This document shows, in pieces, positions 52,780-63,420 of a stretch of 64,000 bases of DNA. The notes beneath the pieces are model-generated. The model was not told where the DNA came from and ran no database searches. It worked only from the letters and a program-made list of their open reading frames with translations. The DNA lies in assembly GCF_905171765.1 (NCBI RefSeq), contig NC_053392.1:449164722-449228721 (forward strand), read 5' to 3'. Numbering within the stretch: position 1 is the first letter of the stretch; every line of letters begins with the position of its first letter. Both the position numbers and the translations under genes were made by a program. Source of the DNA: Bufo bufo (Eukaryota; Chordata; Amphibia; Anura; Bufonidae).

Positions 52780-53570
52780 CATTCTATTAATCAGAGTCAT
52801 TGATGCAGTGGGTTTCCTTAGAAGGGGTGGAGACAGAGAAAAAATCTTAAAGAAAAAAGAACTTAAGTGGATATATACCCTGCATAAGGTGACCCCCTAG
52901 TTAGGAGATATATAAGCACTTTATTGAGATCATCCTCCGTATCCTGTATAATCTTAGTGATTTTTTTAAATGTTTTTAATCATGTTTGCTACATCCTCTA
53001 GAATGATATGTGTAACCAGCTTGTGATAACTATATGCCTAGTCCCTAAATAAATGTACACCACCAAGTCATATACGTGTCCTGCCACAATGTGTTGGATG
53101 TGGATATATATATGACATGAATTATTGGGCAGATGGACTCTTACTCCTGTAGCTCCACTTTTGCTGTTTCCGCAATTAGTTTTGTGCATTACCCTGGCAA
53201 CTGGACAATGCAAACATTGGGTAGCGCGAGTTTGCGCAGTGTGGAAGCGGAGACGCGAACGTCGGGCGGGAGTATGTAAGTCCATGGTGAAGCCTACACA
53301 GGTGAGACTACTGATATATGCAAAAGAGGGAATGTAACTGTGATCAATTATGATTGGCTGGGTGCTGTAGGTGGACGCATATTATTGGAGGATGTTTTTT
53401 GAGGAGGGTGGAGGTTACCCTCTTTAATGTTGGTATATGTCACTTTTTGATTATGCTTGATAAAGGCTATTTACAGCCGAAACATTGCACTTTATTTGTA
53501 TACATGCTGTGAAGTTTTCGCAATAAAAAGAAAAAACCAGAGATGCTGCTGTGACTCTTCTACTTCAACT
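52780..53570 (+). repeat. PLE-B inverted 5' arm
   Basis: Plus strand reads VIDAVGFLRRGGDREKILKK, KELKWIYTLH, then the 3' UTR and hammerhead-like motif, matching the minus strand of 39489-40470. Small deletions separate the two arms (about 12 bp near 52796 and 53 bp near 52884). Confidence 0.85.
53454..53489 (+). ncRNA. Hammerhead-like motif, variant core (PLE-B right arm)
   Basis: UGC, UUGAUAA (53457-53463), A, GGCU/AGCC hairpin, GAAA (53479-53482), C, AUU, GCA. Same core changes as the left-arm copy; stem III is essentially missing. Confidence 0.36.
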
Positions 53571-55150
53571 GCCCATTTAACAGTGACCTCCACAATGCAC
53601 ACCCCTTTAACAGTGACTGCCCCTTTAACAGTGACTTCCACATTGCCCTCCCTTTAATAGTGCCCACCCCTTTAACAGTGACCTCCACAGTGCCCGCCCC
53701 TTTAAGAAATTACCTCCAGAGTACCTGCTCCTTTAACAGTGATCTCCACAGTGCCCGCCACTTTAATATTGACCACCAGTTTAACAGTGCCCGCAACAGT
53801 GCCCGCCCCTTTAACATTGACTACCCCTTCAACAGTAACTGCCCATTTAACAGTGACCTCCACAATGCACGCCCCTTGAACAGTGACTGCCCCTTTAACA
53901 GTGACCTCCACAGTGCCACCCCTTGAACAGTGACCTCCACATTGCCTGTCCCTTTAATAGTGCCCACCCCTTTAACAGTGACCTCCACAGTGCCTGCTTC
54001 TTTAACAATGACCTCCACAGTACCTGTCCCTTTAACATTGACCACCACTTTAACAGAGACCCCCACATTGCCTGTCCCTTGAATAGTGCCCACCCATTGA
54101 ACAGTGACCTCCACAGTACCCGCCTCTTTAACAGTGACCTCCACAGTGCCTGCCACTTTAACAATGACCTCCACAGTGCCCGCCATTTTAACATTTACCA
54201 CCACTTTAACAGTAACCTTCATAGTGGCCGCTTCTTTAACAGTGAGCTCCACAGTACCCTCCCCTTTAACAGTGACTTCCACAGTGTCTGCCCCTTTAAC
54301 AGTGAACTCCACAGCACTCGTCCGTTTAATAGTGGCCCCTGCCCCCCATGCATGAAGCAGTGTAGTTGTGCCGTCATACGTCATATGACTGAATATTTAA
54401 GGACCTGTGAACTGCTAAAACCTGTGATCAATTGTTATGGCAACCTGGAGTAGGACCTGCAATCTTCTATTGGCTGATAAGGGACATGTGACCGTGTATA
54501 TGGCAGTTGGGATATGAGTGAAAGACTTGCAGGCTTCTATTGGCTAATGCAGGTCATTTTCTGGGAATATCTCAGGAACGGTAAGTCCTAGAGAGCTGAG
54601 ACTCGGTCTAAAAACTTCCCGGACACCTGATGCACCTGCCAAATTTGGTGAAGATTGGTCTAGTCATTTGGTCGTGCATAAAGAGCATCCAGACAGACAG
54701 ACGTCTAGACAGACAGAAACAAATTTTTGTATATATATGTAAGAGGAAACTCATTTTTATATATATACCAGCTGAAGGACCCGGCTTCGCAGGGGTATAT
54801 TTCATGTATTTAATTTATGTTTCCGTGAGTCGTAAAAAGATATCGACAGTTTCCCCCATAACAGTGACCTCTACAGTACCCACCCCTTTAACAATGACCT
54901 CCACAGTGGCTGCCCCTTTAACATTGACCTTCACAGTGCCCGCCCCTTTAACAGTGCCTGCCTCTTTAACAGTGACCTCCACAGTGCCCACCCCTTTATC
55001 AGGGACAGCCCCTTTAGCATTGACCACCCCTTTAACAGTGACCTTCACAGTGCCCGCCCCTTTAACAGTGACTTTGACAGTGCTCGCCACTTTAACAGAG
55101 ACCTCCACAGTGCCCACCCCTTTAAAAAGGACCGCCCCTTTAAACATAGC
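53571..55150. repeat. 30-bp minisatellite in two blocks around a dispersed repeat
   Basis: Blocks at 53575-54340 and 54850-55145 consist of variants of cctttaacagtgacctccac followed by agtgcccgcc. The 30-bp period keeps several frames open on both strands, giving long spurious Thr/Val-rich frames. The 54345-54850 segment is a dispersed repeat seen inverted at 61219-61450. Confidence 0.88.
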
Positions 55151-55290
55151 AACATCTCTTATACATAACCTACTTGGGACAAATTATGTGGCAAAAATTA
55201 TTTATTTAAAAAATTGAAAACAATAAACATAGTAACATCCTAGTCCAGCAAGTGAAGATGCAATCTAAATCAGGGTTAGTAGAAAAACAC
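55151..55290. other. Flank left of PLE-C
   Basis: A+T-rich; shares acatagtaacatc with the right flank at 61221. No gene. Confidence 0.35.
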
Positions 55291-55625
55291 CTAGTTCCAG
55301 CAATTATTATAACCGTTAAAACTAATAAACTTTAATTAAATTACTTTAAAATAACACACACGGAACAAAAATCACTGAGATAGTCTCAGATAAATCTACC
55401 GCAGGCAGCTACACCAAAGTATCCTGACGGGTAGGGAGAGCTGTCCCTATATTCTCACCCTAGTCTCGTGCTCAAACCAGGGACGACCCCTAAAAGGTGG
55501 GGCTCCCTGTCCTCGAACCTGGACTCACACAGTCCTATATCAACCCTAGCAATGAGATGGGATATAGAGGGTAGAATAGGTGCCTGCCGGTAAAAAAATG
55601 GAAAGTAAGAAAGACACTGTACATA

Positions 55626-57246
55626 CAGTTGCAAGAAAAAGTATGTGAACCCTTTGGAATGATATGGATTTCTGCACAAATTGGTCATAAAATGTGATCT
55701 GATCTTCATCTAAGTCACAACAATAGACAATCACAGTCTGCTTAAACTAATAACACACAGAGAATTAAATGTTACCATGTTTTTATTGAACGCACCATGT
55801 AAACATTCACAGTGCAGGTGGAAAAAGTATGTGAACCCTTGGATTTAATAACTGGTTGAACCTCCTTTGGCAGCAATAACTTCAACCAATAGTGTCCTGT
55901 AGTTGCAGATCAGACGTTCACAACGGTCAGACGTAATTCTTGACCATTCCTCTTTACAGAACTGTTTCAGTTCAGCAATATTCTTGGGATGTCTGGTGTG
56001 GATCGCTTTCTTGAGGTCATGCCACAGCATCTCAATCGGGTTGAGGTCAGGACTCTGACTGGGCCACTCAAGAAGGTGTATTTTCTTCTGTTTAAGCCAT
56101 TCTGTTGTTGATTTACTTCTATGCTTTGGGTCGTTGTCCTGTTGCAACACCCATCTTCTGTTGAACTTCAGCTGGTGGACAGATGGCCTTAAGTTCTCCT
56201 GCAAAATGTCTTGATAAACTTGGGAATTAATTTTTCCTTCGATGATAGCAATCCATCCAGGCCCTGACTCAGCAAAGCAGCCCCAAACCATGATGCCCCC
56301 ACCACCTTACTTCACGGTTGGGATGAGGTTTTGAGGTTGGTGTGCTGTGCCTCTTTTTCTCCACACATAGTGTTGTGTGTTTCTTCCAAACAACTCAACT
56401 TTGGTTTCATCTGTCCACAGAATATTTTGCCAGTACTGGCGTGGAACATCCAGGTGCTCTTGTGCAATCTGTAAACGTGCAGCAATGTTTTTTTTGGACA
56501 GCAGTGGCTTCCTCTGTGGTATCCTCCCATGAAATCCATTCTTGTTTAGTGTTTTACGTATCGTAGATTCGCTAACAGGGATGTTAGCATATGCCAGAGA
56601 CTTTTGTAAGTCTTTAGCTGACACTCTAGGATTCTTCTTCACCTCATTGAGCAGTCTGCGCTGTGCTCTTGCAGTCATCTTTACAGGACGGCCACTCCTA
56701 GGGAGAGTTGCAGCAGTCCTGAACTTTATCCATTTAGAGACAATTTGTCTTACCGTGGACTGAAGAACAGCAAGGCTTTTGGAGATACTTTTTTAACCCT
56801 TTCCAGCTTTATACAAGTCAGCAATTCTTAATCGTAGGTCTTCTGAGAGCTCTTTTGTGCGAGGCATCATTCACATCAGGCAATGCTTCTTGTGAAAAGC
56901 AAACCCAGAACTGGTGTGTGTTTTTTATAGGGCAGGGCAGCTGTAACCAACACCTCCAATCTCATCTCATTGATTGGACTCCAGTTGGCTGAAACCTCAC
57001 TCCAATTAGTTCTTGGAGATGTCATTAGTCCAAGGGTTCACATACTTTTTCCACCTGCACTGTGAATGTTTACATGGTGTGTTCAATAAAAACATGGTAA
57101 CATCTAATTCTTTGTGTGTTATTAGTTTAAGCAGTCTGTGATTGTCTATTGTTGTGACTGAGATGAAGATCAGATCACATTTTAGGACCAATTTGTGCAG
57201 AAATCCATATAATTCCAAAGGGTTCACATACTTTTTCTTGCAACTG
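55626..57246 (-). mobile_element. Tc1-like DD34E element
   Basis: Ends cagttgcaagaaaaagtatg in inverted copy, TA at 55624-55625 and 57247-57248; 1621 bp. The long ends share cacatactttttccacctgc as an inner repeat (IR/DR type). Inserted in the PLE-C left arm (tgtaca before, tacactcccct after). Confidence 0.93.
55845..56870 (-). pseudogene. Tc1 DD34E transposase with two nonsense codons
   Basis: Minus strand from two adjacent ATGs (56870-56865): [25 protein letters not shown] then [23 protein letters not shown], a GRP-type motif (PRSGRPVKM), TVRR-type second HTH, ILWTDETKVELFG (first Asp), a second TAA at 56309-56307 just before GGGGIMVWGCF, WVLQQDNDPKHRSKS (second Asp) and [11 protein letters not shown] (Glu, 34 residues later). 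It ends AAKGGSTSY. One frame throughout; both stops fall where related proteins usually have Tyr or His, so they look like single changes. No full protein can be made. Confidence 0.92.
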
Positions 57247-57378
57247 TATACACTCCCCTATAGACATAGGGTAAATCGATGGACTCTGTATACAGCCCTA
57301 ATGCTGTATAATTACAGTCAAAGGTACACAGTGCATCAAGGTATATGAATCACCCTAAGCATACAAAACATAAAGAGA

Positions 57379-57420
57379 ACCCCAACGTGTTTCCCCCACT
57401 ATGTGGGATCATCAGGGGGT
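57379..57420 (-). ncRNA. Hammerhead ribozyme-like motif (PLE-C)
   Basis: Minus strand: ACCCC (57420-57416), CUGAUGA (57415-57409), stem II UCCCAC/GUGGGG with AUA loop, GAAA (57393-57390), C-G mini stem III, cleavage triplet GUU, GGGGU (57383-57379). Stem I is 5 bp perfect, stem II 6 bp with one G-U. The best-paired hammerhead of the window. Confidence 0.68.
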
Positions 57421-57429
57421 AGGTAAGAT

Positions 57430-58641
57430 CAATAGCTGATATCAAAGATAACGGATACCCGTACTATAAGGTGATAGCCGTAATTTGGGTGAGGACCACC
57501 AATATTGATAAATCAGTGTCCGTTATATATTCATCTTAATTATGAGGGGACCATCAAATGATAACGGCAGGAGAACAATCTCAATTGGACTGTACACCGA
57601 CCATAGCAAAAAGAAGTGGTTGTTCCATACGGTCACATTACCATAAAGGCATCTGTGGGGGAGAGATAAATATAACGGTAACGAACACATCAGGTTCTAA
57701 GATGTCATCTCCACCACTAGCCACCAGAGTCACAAATCAAACTCACAGTCTCCACAGATATAAGAGAGTGTCCAATAAGTCGCAAGGTGGCATCAGCAAC
57801 AATAGATATCCTAAGTTATAAAAAGGCATGTTCAATATCACCAAAAGATATAGGAATGATGAAAGACTTCCTAGGGAGAAAATGTCCCTACTTACAGTTA
57901 GTTGTCCAACTGTGGGATAGAACATGCCGGCTCCTCCATCGGTCCGCTAACATACAAGTCCCTGGACCCCTTTAAATATTCCTCTGCCAGTCAAAATTCC
58001 TGCCCACAGGTGCTGCGTCCGTGTCACTTGGCAATAGACATCACTTCCGGTCTCCGAAGTGAGTCATTGCCGGTAGGTGGAACGCATGTACACCGCATGA
58101 TGGCTTGTGGAGCGCATCCCTGGTCACCTGCTTCAGGTACGTGGAATGCAGAGTGCTGCGGACGCACTTCCGGTCACATGATTCCAGAGCTACATTGCAG
58201 AGGAAATATGGTAAAGGCGCTCCCAAGCATTACACAGGACTGAATAGTGCCCAAACTACCTTAGTCCAAGCAGGGCCAGAATATGGACAGGTCGCAGCAT
58301 GGCACGCACCAGGGGATAAAAGAGAATCGCCATCAACAATGACGGCGACACTGGCATGGGGCATATAGAGGGAACCCATTACTCTTAAACTATTCAATGA
58401 TTAATAGAACCATCGTCCGTTTCTGTCAATAGGCACCCACTTATGATTATAGGGGGTGTCAGCAGAAGCAATGAAAGCGATTATGTTCATTGGTCATGAT
58501 ACTATTAGGTGTAAAGATGCTTCCCGCATCTGGCCAATAAAAGGAAACTTAATTTTACAATGGGCCCAGCCATATCAGATAAGGACAAGCAGGATGAAGC
58601 ACCTGTTGCCTTCATAGTAGCAGTCAGAAAAAAACACACAG
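57430..58641. other. PLE-C 3' untranslated region
   Basis: Lies between the endonuclease stop and the hammerhead on the minus strand. No long frame resembling a protein, no other element seen. A few short direct repeats (ccggtc, cacatgattcc) only. Confidence 0.45.
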
Positions 58642-59190
58642 TCAGAGGAAACAGGAAAAGGTCAATCTTTCATTGATCCCGTGGGGGGACTGGGACCGGA
58701 ATCGATGTATCCATTCACTTTCCTTCTGGAGGATCTTCCTGTCCCAGTCACCCCCTCGGGGAGATGGAGGTACAAGTTCAAGAACCGAGAATTTTAGACA
58801 TCTCGGGTCCCCCCCATGGTGATCATTAACATGCAAAGCTACCGGTGTCACATTCTTCTTTACTATGTCATTGACATGTTCAAGGATCCTCCTTCTCACC
58901 TCTCTCACTGTTTTACCTATATAGTCCATTGGACAAGTACACTGGCATATATAAATCGCCCCTTTACTCCTACAATTGATGAAATCCCTGTCGCTGAGCA
59001 CGTAATGGCCTTAGCTGTCGAAATAAAATCACACGCCTTGCAGGAGCCACATCTATAGACACCTACGGGTTTACGATCCAGCCATGTACCGGTCCTGGCT
59101 GGGGGTGTAAAATGACTATTTACAAGGCGGTCCTTAATGCTCTTACCGCGTCGATAAGAGACGGCGGGGTGTTCAGCGAGTTCAGGGGAG
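58642..59190 (-). pseudogene. PLE-C GIY-YIG endonuclease fragment
   Basis: Minus strand: ELAEHPAVSYRRGKSIKDRL, VNSHFTPPARTGTWLDRKPV, a Cys cluster (GVYRCGSCKACDFI), then after a frameshift near 58965 FINCRSKGAIYICQCTCPMD, YIGKTVREVRRRILEHVNDI (GIY-YIG core, catalytic Arg region), DRKILQKESEWIHRFRSQSP and HGINERL, with the stop near 58642. No RT precedes it: the copy is 5' truncated and joined at about 59191 to the inverted arm. Sequence is distinct from PLE-A and PLE-B. Confidence 0.85.
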
Positions 59191-61218
59191 TGTATATGTA
59201 CAGTGTCTTTTTTACTTTCCATTTTTTACCGGCAGGCACCTATTCTACCCTTTGCATCCCATCTCATTGCTAGGGTTGATATAGGACTGTGTGAGTCCAG
59301 GTTCGAGGACAGGGAGTCCCCACCTTTAGGGGTCGTCCCTGGGCTGAGCACGAGACTAGGGTGAGAATATAGGGACAGCTCTCCCCAGGGCCGGCCTTTG
59401 GGGTGTGCGGGCTGTGCGGCCGCACAGGGCGCCATAGTAACAGGGGCGCTGGGCGGCCGACAGCTCGCAATGTAATCTGCGGCAGGCGAGGCGGCACTTG
59501 TGTTCTCCCTCGGGGCGCCCCCTCCATCTCCCCCTCCCCTGTCTGACCTGCCTGTTGCCCCCGCCGCTGCCAATAAGAAGTGAGACAGGAGGAGGAGGGG
59601 AGGGGCTGTGGCCACTGCGCCACCAATGAAGAAAACTGACCTGAATACAAATACAGGAGGCGGGTGCTGGAATCAAATAGCCGGCACCCGACCTCTGTGA
59701 CAGGGAGCTGCGATCAGCTGCAGTTGAGTTAACCCTTCAGGTGCGGTACCTGAGGGGTTAACTGCCGCTGATCGCAGCTCCCTATCACAAAGGTCGGGTG
59801 CCGGTTATTTGATTCCAGCACCCGCCTCCTGTATTTGTATAAGAAACGTTGGTGGCACAGTGCCCCCAACACCCCAGTATAAGAAACATAATTGGTGGCT
59901 CAGTGCGCCCCCCCCTAGTATAAGAAACGTTGGTGGCACAGTGCGCCCCCCCCCCCCAAACACCCCAGTATAAGAAACAAATATAATTGGTGGCTCAGTG
60001 CGCCCCCCCTAGTATAAGAAACATTGGTGGCTCAGTGGGAAGTGCCAATGAGGGTTAAAAAATTATTTAAAAAAATTAACTCACCTCCTCCAGTTGATCG
60101 CGTAGCTGCCGGTCTTTCTTCAGGACCTGTGGTGACGTCACTGAGCTCATCACATGACCCATTACCATGGTGATGGATCATGTGATCAGCACAGTGATGT
60201 CACCACAGGTCCTTTGACAGGTCATGAAGAAAGAACAGAAGACGATCAATTGGAGGAGGTGAGTTAATTATTTTTTTATTTTTTAACCCTCATTGGCACT
60301 GCCCACTGCGCCACCAATGTTTATTATATTGAGGGGGGGGGGGCGCACTGCGCCACCAATGTTTATTATATTGAGGGGGGGCGCACTGCGCCGCCAATGT
60401 TTATTATATTGAGGGGGGGCGCACTGTGTCACCAATGTTTATTATACTGGGGTGTTGGGGGGGCCCACTGCGCCACCAATGTTTATTATACTGGGGTGTT
60501 GGGGGGGCGCACTGCGCCACCAATGTTTATTATACTGGGGTGTTGGGGGAACGCACTGTGTCACCAATGTTTATTATACTGGGGTGTTGGGGGGGCGCAC
60601 TGTGTCACCAATGTTTATTATATTGGGGGGGCGCACTGCGCACAACGATGGGTTAGGGAAATTTCACAGCAGAGTGCGCATGCGCTGGGAGCCTCGCCGG
60701 CGGTTAGGGTAGGGAAAAAGCACTGGCCCGTACGTAATTTTTCCCTTCTCTAACCGCCGGCGAGACTCCTGGCGCATGCGCACTCTACTGTGAAACTTCC
60801 CTAACCTGACTTTGTGCGCCTGCGCGGCGCTGCACACCTCCTCACATCATGTCCGGTGCGACCGGAAGTGACGAGGGTAGGGAAATCTCACGAAGTAGGG
60901 AAGTATGACATTACACCGGCCTTTGGGGTGTGTGGGCTGGTAACTACTTGGTTGGATAGTCAGCCAGCCTATGCCATGATGCCAGCAACAAGCAGTGTTT
61001 TTTTTTTTTGGAGGGGGGCGCCACAAGGTTAGCTCGCACAGGGCGCCTGGACACCTAAGGCCGGCCCTGGCTCTCCCCACCCGTCAGGATACTTTGGTGT
61101 AGCTGCCTGCGGTAGATTTATCTGAGACTATCTCAGTGATATTTGTTCTGTGTGTTTTATTTTAAAGTAATTTAATTATAGTTTATTAGTTTTAAGGTTA
61201 TAATAATTTCTGGAACTA
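59191..61218 (+). repeat. PLE-C inverted 5' arm (interrupted)
   Basis: Plus-strand copy of the minus-strand 3' end: gtatatgtacagtgtctttt ... cctgcggtagatttatctga ... taataatttctgga. Interrupted by the hAT element at 59386-61069. Confidence 0.82.
59386..61069. mobile_element. Non-autonomous hAT element built of palindromes
   Basis: TIR cagggccggcctttggggtg at the left, and cctaaggccggccctg at the right; 8-bp duplication gctctccc at 59378-59385 and 61070-61077. No transposase. The interior has three large foldbacks (about 59640-59840, 60045-60300, 60650-60820) and arrays of a ~55-60-bp unit with ggtggctcagtgcgcccccc (59850-60030) and inverted gcgccaccaatgtttatta (60305-60640). Confidence 0.85.
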
Positions 61219-61479
61219 ACATAGTAACATCTCTTATCTCTTATATATATCTAAATGAATTTCTGTCTGTCTAGACATCTGTTTATTTTTTATGCGCGAC
61301 CAAACGACTGGACCGATCTTCATCAAATTTGGAACACAGGTACATCAGGTGTCCGGGAAGGTTATAGACCTCAGCTATCTAGGATGCACCGTTCCTGAGA
61401 TATTCCCAAAAAATGACCCACATTAGCCAATACTAGCCATATATGTGTTTATTGTTTTTATTATATATAGTATACTGTG
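61219..61479 (-). repeat. Dispersed repeat, inverted copy of 54430-54760
   Basis: Shared words in inverted orientation: ttctgtctgtctagac, cgaccaaa(c/t)gact, caaatttgg, catcaggtgtccgggaag, gttcctgagatattccca. Family not recognised. Confidence 0.7.
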
Positions 61480-62640
61480 GCAAGAAGGGGGGTAGGGGCC
61501 CTATATACTGGCACAATATGGAGGGGTACTATGAAGAAGAGGGGAAGCACTATGGGGGCCACTATCGAGAAGAGGGGAAGCACTATAGGGGCCCTATATA
61601 CTGCCACAATATGGGGGGGCACTATAGAGAAGAGGGGAAGCACTATGGGGGGCCCTATATACTGCCACAATATGGGAGAAGCACTATGGGGGCCCTATAT
61701 ACTGGCCAAATTTCTTTGGGGGGGGGCACTATGGAGAAGAGAGGGAAGCACTATGGGGGCCCTATATACTGGCACAATATGGGGGCCACTATGGAGAAGA
61801 GGGGAAGCACTATGGGGGCCCCTATATACTGGCACAATATGGGGGGCACTATGGTGAAGAGGTGAAGCACTATGGGGGCCCTATATACAGACACAATATG
61901 GGGTGCACTATGGAGAAGAGGAGAAGCACTATGGGGGCCCTATATACTGCCAAAATATTGGGGGGAGCACTATGGAGAAGAGGGGGAAGCACTATGGGGG
62001 CCCTATATACTGCCACAATATGGAAGAAGCACTATGGGGGCCCTATATACTGCCAAAATATGGGGGCACTATGGAGAAGAGGGGGAAGCACTATTGGGGC
62101 CCTATATACTGGCACAATATGGGGGCACTATGGAGAAGAGGGGAAGCACTATGGGGGCCACTATGGAGAAGAGTGGAAGCACTATGGGGGCCCCTATGGA
62201 GAAGAGGGAAAAGCACTATGGAGGCCACTATGGAGATTAGGGGAAGCACTATGGGAGCCCTATATACTGGCACAATATGGGGGGGGGGGGGCACTATGGA
62301 GAAGAGGAGAAGACTATGGGGGCCCTATATACTGCCATAATATGGGGGGCACTATGGAGAAGAGGGGGAAGCACTATGGGGGCCATATATACTGGCACAT
62401 TATAGGGGGCACTATGGAGAGGGAGGGGAAGGAGCACTATGGGGGCATCTACTGGGGGCCCTATGTACTAGCACGCATTATTGAGGGACTCTATGGAGAA
62501 GTGGGGGGTAAAGGAGCACTATGGGGACATTTATTGGGGGCCCTATTTACTGGCACGCATTATGGGGGGGGGCACTATGGAGAAGTGGGGGAGAAGAGCA
62601 CTATGGGGGCATTATATAGAGGCATTTAATACTGACACCC
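61480..62640. repeat. 58-bp minisatellite
   Basis: About 18 units of cactatggagaagaggggaa then gcactatgggggccctatat then actggcacaatatggggg, with length variants. Long plus-strand frames (up to 255 codons) are a by-product of the repeat and not genes. Confidence 0.92.
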
Positions 62641-63420
62641 ATTTTGGTGCCACTATGGGGAAGGGGAGAGAGAAGCATTATGGGGGTATCTATGTGGGGC
62701 AGTCTATAGGGGCATTTTATACTGGTACATTATGGAGGACACTATGGGGATGGGGAAGAGCACTATGGGGCATCTTCTGGTGGCACTATATAGGAGTATT
62801 TTATACTGGCACAAATTATAGGGGCACTATGGGCACCTAAGCTCAACTGGGGGCACTAAGTGTTTTTTCTAGTGGCACACAGTAAGGGTCACTGGAACAC
62901 ATGAGGGCATTCTGGGGACATTGGCTCTACTGGGGGCACTTAGAGATGTTTTGGTTTTTTTCTGACACACAACGGGGCATTTTTTGTACTTGCGCACATT
63001 ATAAGGGGTGTTTTTCTACTGTCACCCATTATATAGAGAATTATTTCTACCAGGGGCATTATAGTGGGCTTTATTACAACTGGGGGACTATGGGAGCATT
63101 ATTACTATACTTCTGGGACACAGTTACTGTTAGGGGCACTGTAGGAGCACTATTACTACGAAGTGCACTCTGGCACAGAATTATTACTATTGTATTCCAC
63201 TCAGAATTGAGAAAGCTCGTTGGAAGAACGAGTGAAACTTTTCAAGAAATCTACAGTAAGTCCAGTTACCTTGATTTATTCTTTACAGATATTACTATTG
63301 TTGGGATTTTGGGGAGCACTATTACTGTGGGGGCACCCTGGCGCAGTATCAGCTTAGCACAGTTATTTTTAGAGGACATTATGGTTACACAATACTGTCA
63401 GGGACACTATTTGCTGGGTG
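62641..63420. repeat. Decayed continuation of the minisatellite
   Basis: Words such as ggggcactatgggg, ttttatactggcaca and tgggggcact recur at irregular spacing and become rarer to the right. Confidence 0.6.

Larger units (their letters stand above)
39489..53570 (-). mobile_element. PLE-B, Penelope-like element with inverted 3'-end arms
   Basis: Minus strand. Outer ends share agttgaagtagaagagtcac inverted (39489 and 53570). The coding part, RT core to endonuclease, runs 52779-51923, is interrupted by PLE-A, and ends with the endonuclease C-terminus at 40551-40290, followed by the 3' region to 39489. The right end (52780-53570) is an inverted copy of that same 3' region, so the element reads inverted 3' end, 5'-truncated ORF, 3' end. 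The right arm lacks about 53 bp present on the left. Confidence 0.83.
55291..61218 (-). mobile_element. PLE-C, Penelope-like element with inverted arms
   Basis: Outer ends share ctagttccag(c/a)aattatt inverted (55291 and about 61218). Minus strand: right inverted arm (61218-59191, containing a hAT insertion), endonuclease fragment (59190-58642), 3' region with a hammerhead motif (57420-57379), left arm (57258-55291, containing a Tc1). The arms match for about 345 bp once the insertions are removed, up to cactcccct, where the right side turns into coding sequence. Confidence 0.78.

Noticed and set aside
53821..55217. Thr/Val-rich frames on both strands
   Set aside because: By-product of a 30-bp repeat; no start context, no splice sites, no similarity to a known protein.
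61862..62629. Plus-strand frame of 255 codons and its overlapping partners
   Set aside because: Produced by the 58-bp minisatellite; repetitive composition in all frames and no recognisable domain.
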